A program made the translations under genes and the position numbers. Below, in pieces: positions 16,299 to 25,733 of a stretch of 34,854 bases of DNA. The notes beneath the pieces were generated by a model. That model saw only the letters and a list, made by a program, of their open reading frames with translations. It was not told the origin of the DNA and ran no database searches. How positions within the stretch are numbered: position 1 is the first letter of the stretch; every line of letters begins with the position of its first letter. This stretch comes from Devosia sp. (GTDB lineage Bacteria; Pseudomonadota; Alphaproteobacteria; Rhizobiales; Devosiaceae). Location of the stretch: positions 1 to 34,854 of the forward strand of contig NZ_JAQGJM010000018.1 in NCBI RefSeq assembly GCF_028290625.1. Direction: 5' to 3'.

Positions 16299-16978
16299 TG
16301 GCGGTTCCAAGCGCAGTGGCGGGATTGTTGCGGCGGCCGGCGCGGCTGGGCGACGAGGTTTATAGCGCGATCTTTTCGCGCATCATGGCGCTGGAGATAG
16401 CGCCCGGCGCCAAGATTTCGGTCGATGCGCTGGCGCGCGAACTCGGGGTTTCGCAGACGCCGATCCGCGAGGCGCTGGCGCGGCTGGATAGCGAAGGCCT
16501 CGTGGTCAAGACGCATCTGGTGGGCTATAGCGCCGCGCCGCAATTGAGCGCCGCCCAGTTCAACGATCTCTATGAATTGCGGCTGCTGCTGGAGCCATTC
16601 GCGGCCGCCAAGGCGGCGCAGCTAATGCCCGACGCAGTCATCGGCCAGTTGGAGGGCCTGTGCGCGGATATGGGTGGCCTCGCCAAGAACGAGGGGCTGG
16701 GCGCCTATGCGCAGTTTGCCCAGCTCGACATGGCGTTCCACGACCAGATCACCGCCAGCACCGGCAACCGGCTGGTGATGGACGCGCTGGCGCGGCTGCA
16801 TACCCACGTGCATCTGTTCCGCCTGGTGTTCAATGCGCGGGTGACGGCGGAGGCGCTGGACGAACACAAACGCCTCGTGTCGGCGCTCCGGCAGCGCGAT
16901 AGCGTGGGCGCGCAGGCGGCGATGACCGCCCATATCGAGGCTTCGCGCGAACGCTTTTCGGCCCGATATCGTCAATAA
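16298..16978 (+). CDS. GntR family transcriptional regulator, FCD type, 226 aa
   Basis: A winged helix-turn-helix at residues 15-80 (YSAIFSRIMALEIAPG, LARELGVSQTPIREALARL, GLV..T) followed by a helical FCD ligand domain whose metal-type residues are in YELRLLLEPFAA, DMAFHDQI and EHKRLVSAL..RD. Such regulators usually bind a sugar acid or carboxylic acid effector. The ATG at 16298 overlaps the stop of the Ldh_2 remnant, so translation may be coupled. It is 95 bases before the hydratase-like gene, its probable target. Confidence 0.9.
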   Translation: MAVPSAVAGLLRRPARLGDEVYSAIFSRIMALEIAPGAKISVDALARELGVSQTPIREALARLDSEGLVVKTHLVGYSAAPQLSAAQFNDLYELRLLLEPFAAAKAAQLMPDAVIGQLEGLCADMGGLAKNEGLGAYAQFAQLDMAFHDQITASTGNRLVMDALARLHTHVHLFRLVFNARVTAEALDEHKRLVSALRQRDSVGAQAAMTAHIEASRERFSARYRQ

Positions 16979-17073
16979 GTGAGACACCAGTCCGGCGCGC
17001 CGGGGTGGACTTTAGCCCTGCGTGCGGTCACAACGGCGTCAGCCTGATCGCCAGAATTCAAGAAGGAAACGCC

Positions 17074-17826
17074 ATGACCAATGCCAGCGCCGCCCAGGCC
17101 GCCCTCCTGCTGTCGCGCGTGCGGCGGACCGGCGAACGGCTCGTGACCTTTCCTGAGGCATTGATTCCCCAGAATCTCGCGGCCGCCTATGCGATCCAGG
17201 ACGAGATCATCGCGCTGGAAGGCGAAGTGGGCGGCTGGAAGATCGCGTCCGGCAGCGCGCCGGTGCCGATGATCTCGCCGATCCTGGCGCATTCGTTTTT
17301 CAACTCCGGCACCACGCTCAATGTGGCCGACCTGATGGCCACGCTGGTCGAGGTGGAAGTGGCCGTTAAACTGGGCAGCGACCTGCTGGCGCGGGAGGGC
17401 GGCTATTCGCGCGACGAGGTGATTGCTGCGATCGAGGGTTTCCTTCCGGCATTCGAAATCATCGGCACGCGATTTGCGCCGGGCTATGATGTGCCCAGGC
17501 TGCTGAATGTGGGGGACCTGCAGGTCAATTCCGGCGTGGTCACCGGCGCCATGGTGAGCGATTGGCAGGGGCTGAGCCTTGCCGATCTCAAGCTGACGCT
17601 GACGATGGCCCACGGGGCGTTCGAGGCCGAGACCGGCGTTTCGCTCGAGGTGGTCATCGATTCGCTGGTCTGGCTGGCCAATGAAGGGTCGCTGCGTCAG
17701 GGTGGCCTGCGCAAGGGGCAGATCATCATCACCGGCTCGCGCCTCAACGAGCCGCTGAAGCAGTCGAGCGGGGCCGTGAGCGCCACGCTGGGCGCATTGG
17801 GCACGATTTCGGTCAAGCTGGCTTAA
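17074..17826 (+). CDS. 2-keto-4-pentenoate hydratase/FAH-like enzyme, 250 aa
   Basis: A member of the MhpD-type 2-oxopent-4-enoate hydratase / fumarylacetoacetate hydrolase-like fold. Features are AAYAIQDEI near the N-terminus, GGWKIASGSA, the metal-binding Glu pair of LVEVEVAVKLG, and FLPAFEIIGTRF; the C-terminus has GQIIITGSRLNEP. Such enzymes add water to, or cleave, a 2-oxo acid from ring-cleavage or sugar-acid pathways. The start at 17074 has an AAGAAGGAA site; the frame is open from 17005. With the preceding GntR-FCD regulator and the Ldh_2 remnant it may be what is left of a catabolic operon. No other aromatic pathway gene is nearby. Confidence 0.82.
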   Translation: MTNASAAQAALLLSRVRRTGERLVTFPEALIPQNLAAAYAIQDEIIALEGEVGGWKIASGSAPVPMISPILAHSFFNSGTTLNVADLMATLVEVEVAVKLGSDLLAREGGYSRDEVIAAIEGFLPAFEIIGTRFAPGYDVPRLLNVGDLQVNSGVVTGAMVSDWQGLSLADLKLTLTMAHGAFEAETGVSLEVVIDSLVWLANEGSLRQGGLRKGQIIITGSRLNEPLKQSSGAVSATLGALGTISVKLA

Positions 17827-17832
17827 GCGGCG

Positions 17833-19092
17833 ATGGAGCGGCAGGAATACGGCATTCTCGCGCTGCTCGCCAGCGTGCTGGTGGTTTCCGGCCTGGTGTT
17901 TGCGGATATTGCGCCGCATGTGGCCGATTACATCGTGCTGATCGCCGGAGCGGCCGGCCTGATCGCCGCCATCGTCCATCGCGACGCGATATTGGCGGCG
18001 CGGCAATGGTGGATGCTGCTGCTGGCGCTGGTCCTGCTGGCGCTGACCCTGCCGTTTGTCTATCGCGGCTCCGCGGACGTGTTGCCGATCCTGGCCCTGG
18101 CGCCGTTCCTCGTGGTTCCCGGCGTCGCGTACCTGCTGACGCGGAACCAGACCCTATTGCGGCCCTTCGCTTTGCCGCTCCTGTGTCTGTTTGGGGCCGT
18201 TGCCGCCGTGTTGCTCGGGCTGTCCGAATATATCGCGACCGGGGGCGCACGCGTGGAGGTGGGGAACAATCCCATCCATTATGGCGGCATCGCGGTGCTG
18301 CTGGGTTTCATGGCGCTGACGGGCATCTGCGTCGGGCGCTCGCCATGGCGCGTGTTGTTCTTCCTCGGACCGATTGCCGGCATGCTGGCGGCTGTCCTGT
18401 CGGGGTCGCGCGGGCCGCTGCTGGGCGGCATGGCTATGGCGGTAGCCAGTATGCCGATGCTGATTTTCTGGTATCGCCGCGATTGGGCGCTGCTGTTGGC
18501 GATCGCGGTCATGGTGTTGGGCGTACCGGCACTGGCGCTGACCTTCGGTTCGTCCATGCGCGCGATGACGGCGTTCGGCGAGCTGACGCAAGTCGCGCAA
18601 AATGCCTTAGCGGGTTCGACGGGGACGGCGGCGGCGGTCGATGTCGCATCTGCCGCACCACCCGATGCAATCCGGGTCGCCATGTACAAGTCGGCGCTGC
18701 AACAGTTTCTGGATTCGCCGATTTTTGGGCAGGGGTTCGGTCAGATCCTCGATCTGGCCCGAGCCGCCTCGCCGGGGTTTCCCGAAATGGCGACCCTCGA
18801 GCACCTGCACAGCGATATCGCCGATTTCGCGGCGCTTGGGGGGCTGTTTGGGCTCCTCGCCTATGGGCTGATTATAGCCGCGCCGCTGGCGAATCTACAC
18901 TTCGGCAATGCCAAGCCCACCGATCGCGTCGTGGCGCTGGGCAGTGCGATGCTGGCCACGGGCTATCTGCTCCTCGGCCTGACCAATGCGATGTTCGGGG
19001 TCTTGCCGCAGACGGTGTTGTTTGTCCTGCTGCTCGGCTATCTGATCGCGCTGCGCCGAAACGCAGACAGTCTCAGCACGCCACCACATTGA
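17833..19092 (+). CDS. O-antigen ligase-like (Wzy_C/WaaL) polytopic membrane protein, 419 aa
   Basis: About eleven membrane segments with a larger loop late in the sequence. Its PIHYGG, SGSRGPLLGG and, after a loop, a YKSALQQFLDSPIFGQGFGQ and LEHLHSDIADF block are the family features: arginine in the SGSRG turn and the His of the loop are the usual functional residues of O-antigen ligases and polymerases. It would transfer or join glycans on the periplasmic side of the inner membrane. It starts 6 bases after the hydratase gene and has no polysaccharide genes next to it, so its glycan is unknown. It ends in the 3' end of sdaA on the other strand (20-base overlap). Confidence 0.83.
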   Translation: MERQEYGILALLASVLVVSGLVFADIAPHVADYIVLIAGAAGLIAAIVHRDAILAARQWWMLLLALVLLALTLPFVYRGSADVLPILALAPFLVVPGVAYLLTRNQTLLRPFALPLLCLFGAVAAVLLGLSEYIATGGARVEVGNNPIHYGGIAVLLGFMALTGICVGRSPWRVLFFLGPIAGMLAAVLSGSRGPLLGGMAMAVASMPMLIFWYRRDWALLLAIAVMVLGVPALALTFGSSMRAMTAFGELTQVAQNALAGSTGTAAAVDVASAAPPDAIRVAMYKSALQQFLDSPIFGQGFGQILDLARAASPGFPEMATLEHLHSDIADFAALGGLFGLLAYGLIIAAPLANLHFGNAKPTDRVVALGSAMLATGYLLLGLTNAMFGVLPQTVLFVLLLGYLIALRRNADSLSTPPH

Positions 19093-20467
19093 CGGCGAGA
19101 CCCGCAAGGCTGGTTTCCTTGTAGCGCTCGGACATGTCCATGCCGGTCTGGCGCATGGTTTCGATACAGGCGTCGAGCGGCACCGCATGGGTGCCGTCGC
19201 CCTTGAGGGCAAGCGAGGCAGCGGTGACGGCCTTGACGGCGCCGAAGGCGTTGCGTTCGATGCAGGGGATCTGCACCAGGCCCGCGACCGGATCGCAGGT
19301 CATGCCCAGATGGTGCTCCAGCGCAATTTCGGCGGCGTTTTCAACCTGGGTCGGAGTGCCGCCCATGACCGCGCAGAGACCGGCGGCGGCCATGGCCGAG
19401 GCGGAGCCGACTTCGCCCTGGCAGCCCACTTCGGCGCCCGAAATCGAGGCATTATGCTTGATGATGCCGCCGATGGCGGCGGCGGTCAGCAGATAATCGC
19501 GGATGGTGGACGTATTGGCGCGGGCGTCGAATTTGATGAAATAACGCAGCACGGCGGGGATGACCCCAGCGGCGCCATTGGTGGGCGCGGTGACGACGCG
19601 ACCGCCAGCGGCGTTCTCCTCGTTGACCGCCATCGCGTAGACGCTGAGCCAGTCATTGGCCATCAGCGGGGTGATCTCGTTGCGCTGCCATTGGGCATCG
19701 AGCTGGGCCACGATGGCCTTGGCGCGGCGCTTGACGTTGAGGCCGCCTGGCATAATGCCGGATTGTTCGAGGCCCCGGTCGATGCAGGTGGCCATGACCG
19801 ACCAGATTTCGTCGATGCCGTCATCGAGGGTTTTACGCGAGCGGCTGGCCTCCTCGTTGGCGCGCTTCATGGCGGCGATGGATAGGCCGGACGCAGCGGC
19901 CATGGCCAGCATGTCTTTGGCATGGGCAAACGGGTAGGGCACGTCGGCCTGCGCGGGGGAGGCACCCTTGACGGCGTCCAGCTCGGCATCGGTGACGACG
20001 AAGCCGCCGCCGATCGAATAATAGATGCGCCGCAGCAGCAATTGGCCGTCGGTGTCGAGCGCGGTGAATTGCAGGCCATTGGGATGCCCGGGCAGAGGAT
20101 TGCGCTTGTCGAACACCAGATCGCGGGTCGGCAGGAACCGATAAGCGTCGTGGCCGGGCGGATGGACCATGCCGGTGGCCTCGACCGCGGCGATCTTGGC
20201 ATCCATCGCGTCGGGATCGATCTGGCGCGGGTTTTCACCGCAGAGACCCAGAATGACCGCACGGCCGGTGCCGTGGCCGATGCCCGTAAACGCCAGTGAG
20301 CCGTGCAGGCTCGCGGTGAGCGCCGCCGGACGGGCACGGGCCGCGCGGGGCCAGTCGCCCGATTTGAGTTCATCGAGGAACCGGTTGGCGGCGGTCATCG
20401 GACCCATGGTGTGGGAACTCGATGGGCCGATACCGATCTTGAAGACGTCGAAAATGGACAGGAACAT
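19073..20467 (-). CDS. sdaA: L-serine ammonia-lyase (L-serine dehydratase), iron-sulfur type, 464 aa
   Basis: It converts L-serine to pyruvate and ammonia with a [4Fe-4S] cluster. The N-terminal domain begins [20 protein letters not shown], which is typical; the catalytic domain has [16 protein letters not shown]-type [16 protein letters not shown], and the cluster Cys in [28 protein letters not shown]. Length fits single-chain SdaA/SdaB (about 455 aa). The ATG at 20467 was chosen because family proteins begin there; an in-frame ATG at 20482 adds five residues, and no strong ribosome site was seen. It is convergent with, and overlaps by 20 bases, the O-antigen-ligase-like gene. Confidence 0.95.
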
Positions 20468-20611
20468 GGCGCTATCATGCACGGATCATGTGGCATGACA
20501 ACGCGCGGCGTTCCATTGTCAAGCAATTGGCAACAGTGCGTGACGCATGGGTCCGATTGTGGTGGATGCCGTTTGCCCGATATCACGGTCAACGCAATGC
20601 AGGAGGCCGCC

Positions 20612-21226
20612 ATGTCTGACTATGTTTATCGCGAAGCCAAGGGCGAGGCGGGGGCGCCGCTGCTGTTCGTGTTCCATGGCACTGGCGGGGACGAGAACCA
20701 GTTTTTTGACCTTGGCGGCGAACTGCTGCCCGGCGGGCGGATCGTGGCGCCGCGCGGTGACGTGTCCGAGGGTGGGGCGCTCCGCTATTTCCGCCGCACC
20801 GGCGAGGGCCGCTACGACATGGCGGACCTGGCGCTGCGGACCGGCACGATGGTTGAATTCGTCAAGGCACGGATTGCCGAAAGCCAGCCATCCCGAGTGA
20901 TCGGGCTGGGCTATTCCAATGGCGCCAATATTCTGGCCGCGGCGCAGTTCGCGGCGCCGGAGCTGTTCGACGCTGCAGTGCTGATGCATCCGCTGATCCC
21001 GTTCCAGCCCGCCCCGGCGCCAGGCCTCAAGGGACGCAACGTGCTGATCACGGCGGGCAAGCGCGATCCGATTGCACCCGCCGCGGCGACGCAGCAATTG
21101 GCGGACTATTTCGTCGGACAAGGCGCAGCAGCAAACCTGCTCTGGCACGATGGCGGGCATGAACTGCGGCAAGAGGAATTGCGCGAGACGCAGCGGTTTG
21201 TTGGGTCAGTGGTGGCTGCCGCCTAG
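20612..21226 (+). CDS. Alpha/beta hydrolase (phospholipase/carboxylesterase type), 204 aa
   Basis: It is a small single-domain serine hydrolase of the carboxylesterase-2 class. The oxyanion motif is FVFHGTGGDENQF, the nucleophile is the Ser of GLGYSNGANI, the acid the Asp of AGKRDPIAP and the base the His of HDGGHELR. Length (about 200 aa) is typical. The start at 20612 has a perfect AGGAGG site, whereas the upstream extension to 20303 lies inside sdaA on the other strand. It is divergent from sdaA with a 144-base gap. Substrate unknown; members hydrolyse lysophospholipids or short esters. Confidence 0.9.
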   Translation: MSDYVYREAKGEAGAPLLFVFHGTGGDENQFFDLGGELLPGGRIVAPRGDVSEGGALRYFRRTGEGRYDMADLALRTGTMVEFVKARIAESQPSRVIGLGYSNGANILAAAQFAAPELFDAAVLMHPLIPFQPAPAPGLKGRNVLITAGKRDPIAPAAATQQLADYFVGQGAAANLLWHDGGHELRQEELRETQRFVGSVVAAA

Positions 21227-21231
21227 CAAAG

Positions 21232-21678
21232 TCAAACCAGGCCGTGATCGCGCATGGCCTGTTCCTCGTCGGGGGTGATGTAGGCGAAAATCTCGGCGTC
21301 GCCACTGGCGATGGTGACGAAATAGAGGTTGCGGAAAGCCACGTGGCCGCTCACCCCAGCCTTGTTGATGTAAGCGAAGTTCCAATCGACGTGGGCGATG
21401 GCGTGCAGGTCATCGAGCTCGGTGATCACCAGGTTGGTGATGGTCATATGCTTGCCGCCGACATCGCGGTAGTGGGCGAAGCCGGGAGCGAGGGCGGCGC
21501 GGAATTTGTCGTCATTGGCGCCGCCCATCACCCCCTTGGGACTGGATTCGACGAAGAAGGGCGCGAAGCTCGCCACCATGCCGTCGATATCCTCGCGCGG
21601 CGGATTTTGCAGTGCGGCGTCACTGCGCGCCCCATAGGCCTCGAACAGCGCGCGGGCTTTGGTTTGCAACTCGCTCAT
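21232..21678 (-). CDS. NTF2-like/SnoaL-type protein, 148 aa
   Basis: A small cone-shaped fold protein with N-terminal helices (ELQTKARALFEAYGARSD) and a long curved sheet: KHMTITNLVITELDDLHAIAHVDWNFAYI and GHVAFRNLYFVTIASGDAEIFAYI. The final segment reads TPDEEQAMRDHGLV. NTF2-like proteins serve as isomerases, hydrolases, or binding modules, and nothing here indicates which. The ATG at 21678 follows a GGAGGAG site; the longer frame to 21717 has no such support. It is convergent with the hydrolase gene, with 5 bases between the stops. Confidence 0.82.
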   Translation of the reverse strand: MSELQTKARALFEAYGARSDAALQNPPREDIDGMVASFAPFFVESSPKGVMGGANDDKFRAALAPGFAHYRDVGGKHMTITNLVITELDDLHAIAHVDWNFAYINKAGVSGHVAFRNLYFVTIASGDAEIFAYITPDEEQAMRDHGLV

Positions 21679-21870
21679 CGGCTCCTCCTCATGGTTGGAG
21701 AGCAAACGCGGGCCCATGCGGTCAGGTTCAAAATTCCGGCAGCACTTTGTTAATGATCTTTAGATGGGTGTCCCCTAACAATGGCGAACAGGTATCGCTT
21801 TGGTTGCGCTGACCTTACCTATTGATGGAGCGCGAAAATCGACGGCCTGAGGGGGCGAATTTCCGCGAGC

Positions 21871-23588
21871 TTGCGGACACGCGTGCTGGTGCTGGTACTG
21901 CTCGGCTTTGTGGCGGTAGCGGTGCCGGCCTATGCGGCATTTTCCTGGATCGTCAATTCGACGGTGATCCAGCTGGGCACCCTGTTTGCTGAAAAACAGA
22001 TCCTCTACGATCGCTTTCGTGGGCTCGAAGCGCTGACGCGGGAAGTGTCCCTGGCCGAAACCCTGGCCGGCACGCAGGCGATCCGCGACTGGCGGTGGAC
22101 GAAACCGATCCGGACAAGCGCCGTCGCGCCATCGCCGAGCTCGAGCATTACCGGCAGTCGTTCACCGACAAGAGCTATTTCTTCGTCATCGGCGCCTCGG
22201 GCAATTACTATTTCAACGATGCCAGCAATGCCTATGCGGGCAACCAGTACCGCTACACGCTGGACCCCAACAATCCGCGCGACGGTTGGTATTACAATAC
22301 GGCCGCTTTGGGCCAGGGTTGCCACCTCAATGTCGACAATGACGACACGCTGCGCGTCACCAAGGTGTGGATGAACTGCGTGATCCGCGAGGGTCGCAAG
22401 GTGCTGGGCATTCTGGGTACCGGCATCGATCTGTCGGCGTTCATCCGCGAAGTGGTCAACGTGCCCCAGGTTGGCGTGGTGGCGATGTTCGTCGATCACA
22501 ATGGTGCGGTGCAGGCCCATCGCGACCAGAACCTGGTGGATTACCACAGCCTGACGCGCGAGATGACCGATCGCAAGACGGTGTTCGCCATGCTCGACCG
22601 GCCGGACGACGCCATCGTGCTGCAGACCATGATGAACGAGGTTTCGGCCGGCAACGCACTGGTCAAATCGCAGTTCATGCAGATCGGCGGCAAGTCGGTG
22701 CTGGTCGGCGTCGGCTATCTCGACAAGCTCGGCTGGTACAATGTGACGCTGATGGATATCGACACCATCATCGACAAGCGCCTGTTCCTGCCGGTGGGCC
22801 TGCTGCTGGCCGCCATGATGGCGCTGGTGGCGCTGGTGATCACGCTGGTGTTCAAGCGGCAGGTGGTGGACCGCGTCGGGCGGCTGGAAGCGGCGGTCGA
22901 TCTGGCGCGAGGCGGCGATTATGCGGCTGCCGCGGCGCTGGCCGATGATCGCCAGGACGAGATCGGGCGGTTGTCGACGGCATTCGTGCAGATGGCCAAG
23001 GCGGTTGGGCAACACACCCAGGAGCTGGAAGCGCGGGTGCGGGCGCGCACCGAGGAGTTGGAACGGCTGGCGTTCAAGGACGGGCAGACCGGCATCGCCA
23101 ATCGGCGCGGCTTCATGGCGATTTATCAGGAATTGCCGCGCGACCGGGCGCATGGGCTGCTGCTGGTCGATATCGATCGCTTCAAGACCATCAACGACAC
23201 CTATGGCCATGCCGCCGGCGACGTGGTGGTGCAGGAAATCGCCCGGCGCATCCAGTTGGCGAGCGGGCTAGGCAATCACTGCGCGCGCTGGGGCGGCGAC
23301 GAATTCGTCGTGGTGCTGGTCGACAGCGCGCCAGCCGCATTGCGCGCCATGGCCTATGGCTTGACGGCCCAGGTGTGCGAGGCGCCGGTGACGTTGCCCG
23401 ATGGGCGTCCGGTCATGGTCACGATCAGCGTCGGGGCCTGTATTGCCGAAGCGGGTGAGACGCTGGAAACCACCACCGACATGGCCGACGCGGCGCTCTA
23501 CATGGCCAAGGAGCAGGGCCGCAACAAGGTCGTGATTTTCGATTCCGATACTGCGTCTATCGACAAGGCCAGGCTGGGAATCGTCTAG
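21871..23588 (+). pseudogene. Membrane diguanylate cyclase (sensor-HAMP-GGDEF), frameshifted near codon 75
   Basis: It would make c-di-GMP from two GTP. The first frame (TTG start near 21871, to about 22090) encodes a membrane anchor and sensor start ending TQAIRDW; the second frame, open from 22095, resumes at VDETDPDKRRR and carries the rest of the periplasmic sensor, a second membrane segment (about 22780-22855, LFLPVGLLLAAMMALVALVI), a HAMP-like linker and a GGDEF domain with the intact motif RWGGDEFVV near 23289. Restoring one G in GACTGGCGG at 22087-22095 joins the frames, so a single-base loss in a G run, or a read error, is likely. No RxxD inhibitory site precedes the motif. The true 5' start is unclear. 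Confidence 0.8.
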
Positions 23589-23656
23589 GCTGCCGGGCGT
23601 TCAGGCGGTATTCAGAAGTCCCCGATTACACGCTGGCGCGACCCTGGGAGTTTGCG

Positions 23657-24661
23657 ATGCGCTCTGTCATTGCCCTGCTGGCTTTCCTGACACTGTTGCC
23701 GGCCGCCCAGGCGGCGAGTTTCGATTGCACCAAGGCCGCAACGCCCATTGAAAAGGCGATCTGCGCCGATCCGGCTTTATCGCACGCCGATGACGTGATG
23801 GCGCTGGCCTATGTGGGGGCGATTTCGGGGCTGACCGAAGAGGCCGAAATCGTCACGCGCAAAGGGCAGCGCGACTGGCTGGATTTCACCGATACGGTCT
23901 GTTCGGACCAATATCTGCCGGGCGAGGACAGTGCCGCGGTGGAACGGCAACAATGCCTGCAGCGCCTCTACGATGCGCGGCTCAAGGTGCTGGAGCAGAG
24001 CCGCATGGTGGGCGGCATGCGGTTTTTCACCGCCGACACTTATGAGGCATTGCCCGACCCCGATGGCGGACGGTTCAAGCTGGGCCTCAAGGTGGTGTCG
24101 AGCTTGCGCATGGACGGCAATGACAGCTTGGCCAATGCCTTCAACGCCTATATGCGGCAGGTCACCGAGGACTATACGGGCGAGTACACCGACTTTGCCG
24201 GCACGCAGATGGACGACAGCGTAGCCAATGAGGACAATGATTTCCTGATGACGCTGGGCAGCGTCAACGCCAGGCGCATCAGCGTGGAACTAGGGCTGGA
24301 ATGGTACGGCCATGGCGCGGCCCACGCCAATTCCAGCCTGGGCAATTTTCATTTCCTGACCGGGGAAGAACGGCCGCTCGAAGTCACAGACATCTTCCAG
24401 GGCAAGCGTTGGGGCACCGCGCTGGCGGACCTCGTCGCCGAGCGCGCCAGTGTCGATCTGCGGGATGGCGAGATCACCTATGATGCCGAAACGATGATGC
24501 CATTCGCCACCGATCCGCAGCGCTGGAGTTTTACCCGCGCGGGGCTGATGGTGCAGTTCGAGGATCAGGAAGTGATGCCCGGTAGTCCGGCGGTGAGCGT
24601 GGCCTGGGGGCGGCTGCGCGACTATCTGGCCGCCGATGCGGATGCTATCGCGCGCCCCTGA
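23657..24661 (+). CDS. Exported protein with LprI-like and DUF3298 domains, 334 aa
   Basis: A signal peptide (MRSVIALLAFLTLLPAAQA) is followed by an LprI/DUF1311-type module of about 90 residues with four cysteines (SFDCTKA, AICADP, DTVCSD, QQCLQRLYDARL), then a C-terminal part of about 200 residues resembling DUF3298, the extracellular domain of RsiV, with the block WYGHGAAHANSS. LprI inhibits lysozyme in M. tuberculosis and RsiV binds lysozyme in Bacillus; both are established for those proteins, and a lysozyme- or muramidase-binding role here is inference. The start at 23657 gives a clean signal. A paralogue follows after 25 bases, in the same direction. Confidence 0.78.
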   Translation: MRSVIALLAFLTLLPAAQAASFDCTKAATPIEKAICADPALSHADDVMALAYVGAISGLTEEAEIVTRKGQRDWLDFTDTVCSDQYLPGEDSAAVERQQCLQRLYDARLKVLEQSRMVGGMRFFTADTYEALPDPDGGRFKLGLKVVSSLRMDGNDSLANAFNAYMRQVTEDYTGEYTDFAGTQMDDSVANEDNDFLMTLGSVNARRISVELGLEWYGHGAAHANSSLGNFHFLTGEERPLEVTDIFQGKRWGTALADLVAERASVDLRDGEITYDAETMMPFATDPQRWSFTRAGLMVQFEDQEVMPGSPAVSVAWGRLRDYLAADADAIARP

Positions 24662-24686
24662 CACTGGTTAATCTGAGGAGACGGCA

Positions 24687-25733
24687 ATGATGCGGACGAT
24701 ATTGGGCGCGATGCTGCTGTTGCTGGCATTGGCTGTGGCGGGGCCGGCAAGTGCGGCGAGCTTTGATTGCAGCAAGGCAACAACGGCCTTCGAGAAGGCC
24801 ATCTGCGACAATCCAAAACTGTCGGCGGATGACGATACGCTGGCCGTGGCCTTTGCCACCGCTATCGGCGGGCTCAGCAAGCCGGCGGTTACCGCGATGC
24901 GGGCCGAGCAGCGCGCTTGGCTCGACTTCGCCGCAAAATCCTGCACCGATAATGCCGAGCCACTGTCGGATTTCGATACCTACACCGACAACCAGATCGA
25001 GTGCCTGGGTCTGGCCTTTGCCACCCGAACGGGCGTTCTGGAACAGAGCCGGATGCTGGGCGGACGCCGCTTTGCCGTGTCCAGCCGCTATAGTGCGTTA
25101 CCCGATCCGGACGCGGTGGATGATCCGACGTCCTATTGGAAGGTCGCAACCCACCAGCTCACCTATCCGGTGCTGGACGGAGACAAAAGCGAGGCCGCGG
25201 GTTTCGACAGCTTCATCAGCGACACCGTCGCGAGCGTCTCGGGCTCCATCACCGATGAGGGTGGCGACACGATGAGCGACGCGCAGAGCGATACCACGGT
25301 GGACATCACACTGTCCGAAGTGGTCGGCACGCGGGTGACGCTCAAGGTCATGACCAACTGGTTCGGCCACGGCGCGGCACACAGCAATTGGGGCATCACC
25401 TATGCCCACTATCTGCTGGGGCGGAAGCGCGCGATGGAGGCCGGCGATATCTTTGCGGGCGACGGTTGGGAAAAGACGCTGACCGATATCGCCACCACCG
25501 AACTCAAGCGCGAGCATGGCGACAATCTGCAGCTCGACGGCGTCGAGGACCTCGGCGCCATCATCACCGACCCAAGCCGCTGGAGCTTTGGCAGCGATTA
25601 CGGGCTGACCATCCAGTTCGAGCCCTATGAGGTTGCCGCCTATGCGTATGGCGCGCCCACCATCGTGGTGCCGTGGGAAAGCCTGAGCGACATCATGTCG
25701 GAAAGCTCGGATTCCGTGCGGTACGGCAGTTAA
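24687..25733 (+). CDS. Exported protein with LprI-like and DUF3298 domains, paralogue, 348 aa
   Basis: A tandem paralogue of the previous gene with the same order: signal peptide (MMRTILGAMLLLLALAVAGPASA), LprI-like domain with SFDCSKA, AICDNP, KSCTDN and IECLGL cysteines and QRAWLDF, and a DUF3298-like C-terminal part with NWFGHGAAHSNWG and a closing WSFGSDYGLTIQFEPYEV. The two share EQSRM.GG.RF after the first domain. The ATG at 24687 has a GGAG site; ATG at 24690 is an alternative. Its stop shares TTAA with the convergent acetyltransferase stop. Function inferred only from domain history. Confidence 0.78.
   Translation: MMRTILGAMLLLLALAVAGPASAASFDCSKATTAFEKAICDNPKLSADDDTLAVAFATAIGGLSKPAVTAMRAEQRAWLDFAAKSCTDNAEPLSDFDTYTDNQIECLGLAFATRTGVLEQSRMLGGRRFAVSSRYSALPDPDAVDDPTSYWKVATHQLTYPVLDGDKSEAAGFDSFISDTVASVSGSITDEGGDTMSDAQSDTTVDITLSEVVGTRVTLKVMTNWFGHGAAHSNWGITYAHYLLGRKRAMEAGDIFAGDGWEKTLTDIATTELKREHGDNLQLDGVEDLGAIITDPSRWSFGSDYGLTIQFEPYEVAAYAYGAPTIVVPWESLSDIMSESSDSVRYGS

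Noticed and set aside
21825..21871. ATG at 21825 as start of the diguanylate cyclase
   Set aside because: It is not in frame with the sensor coding sequence without a second frameshift.
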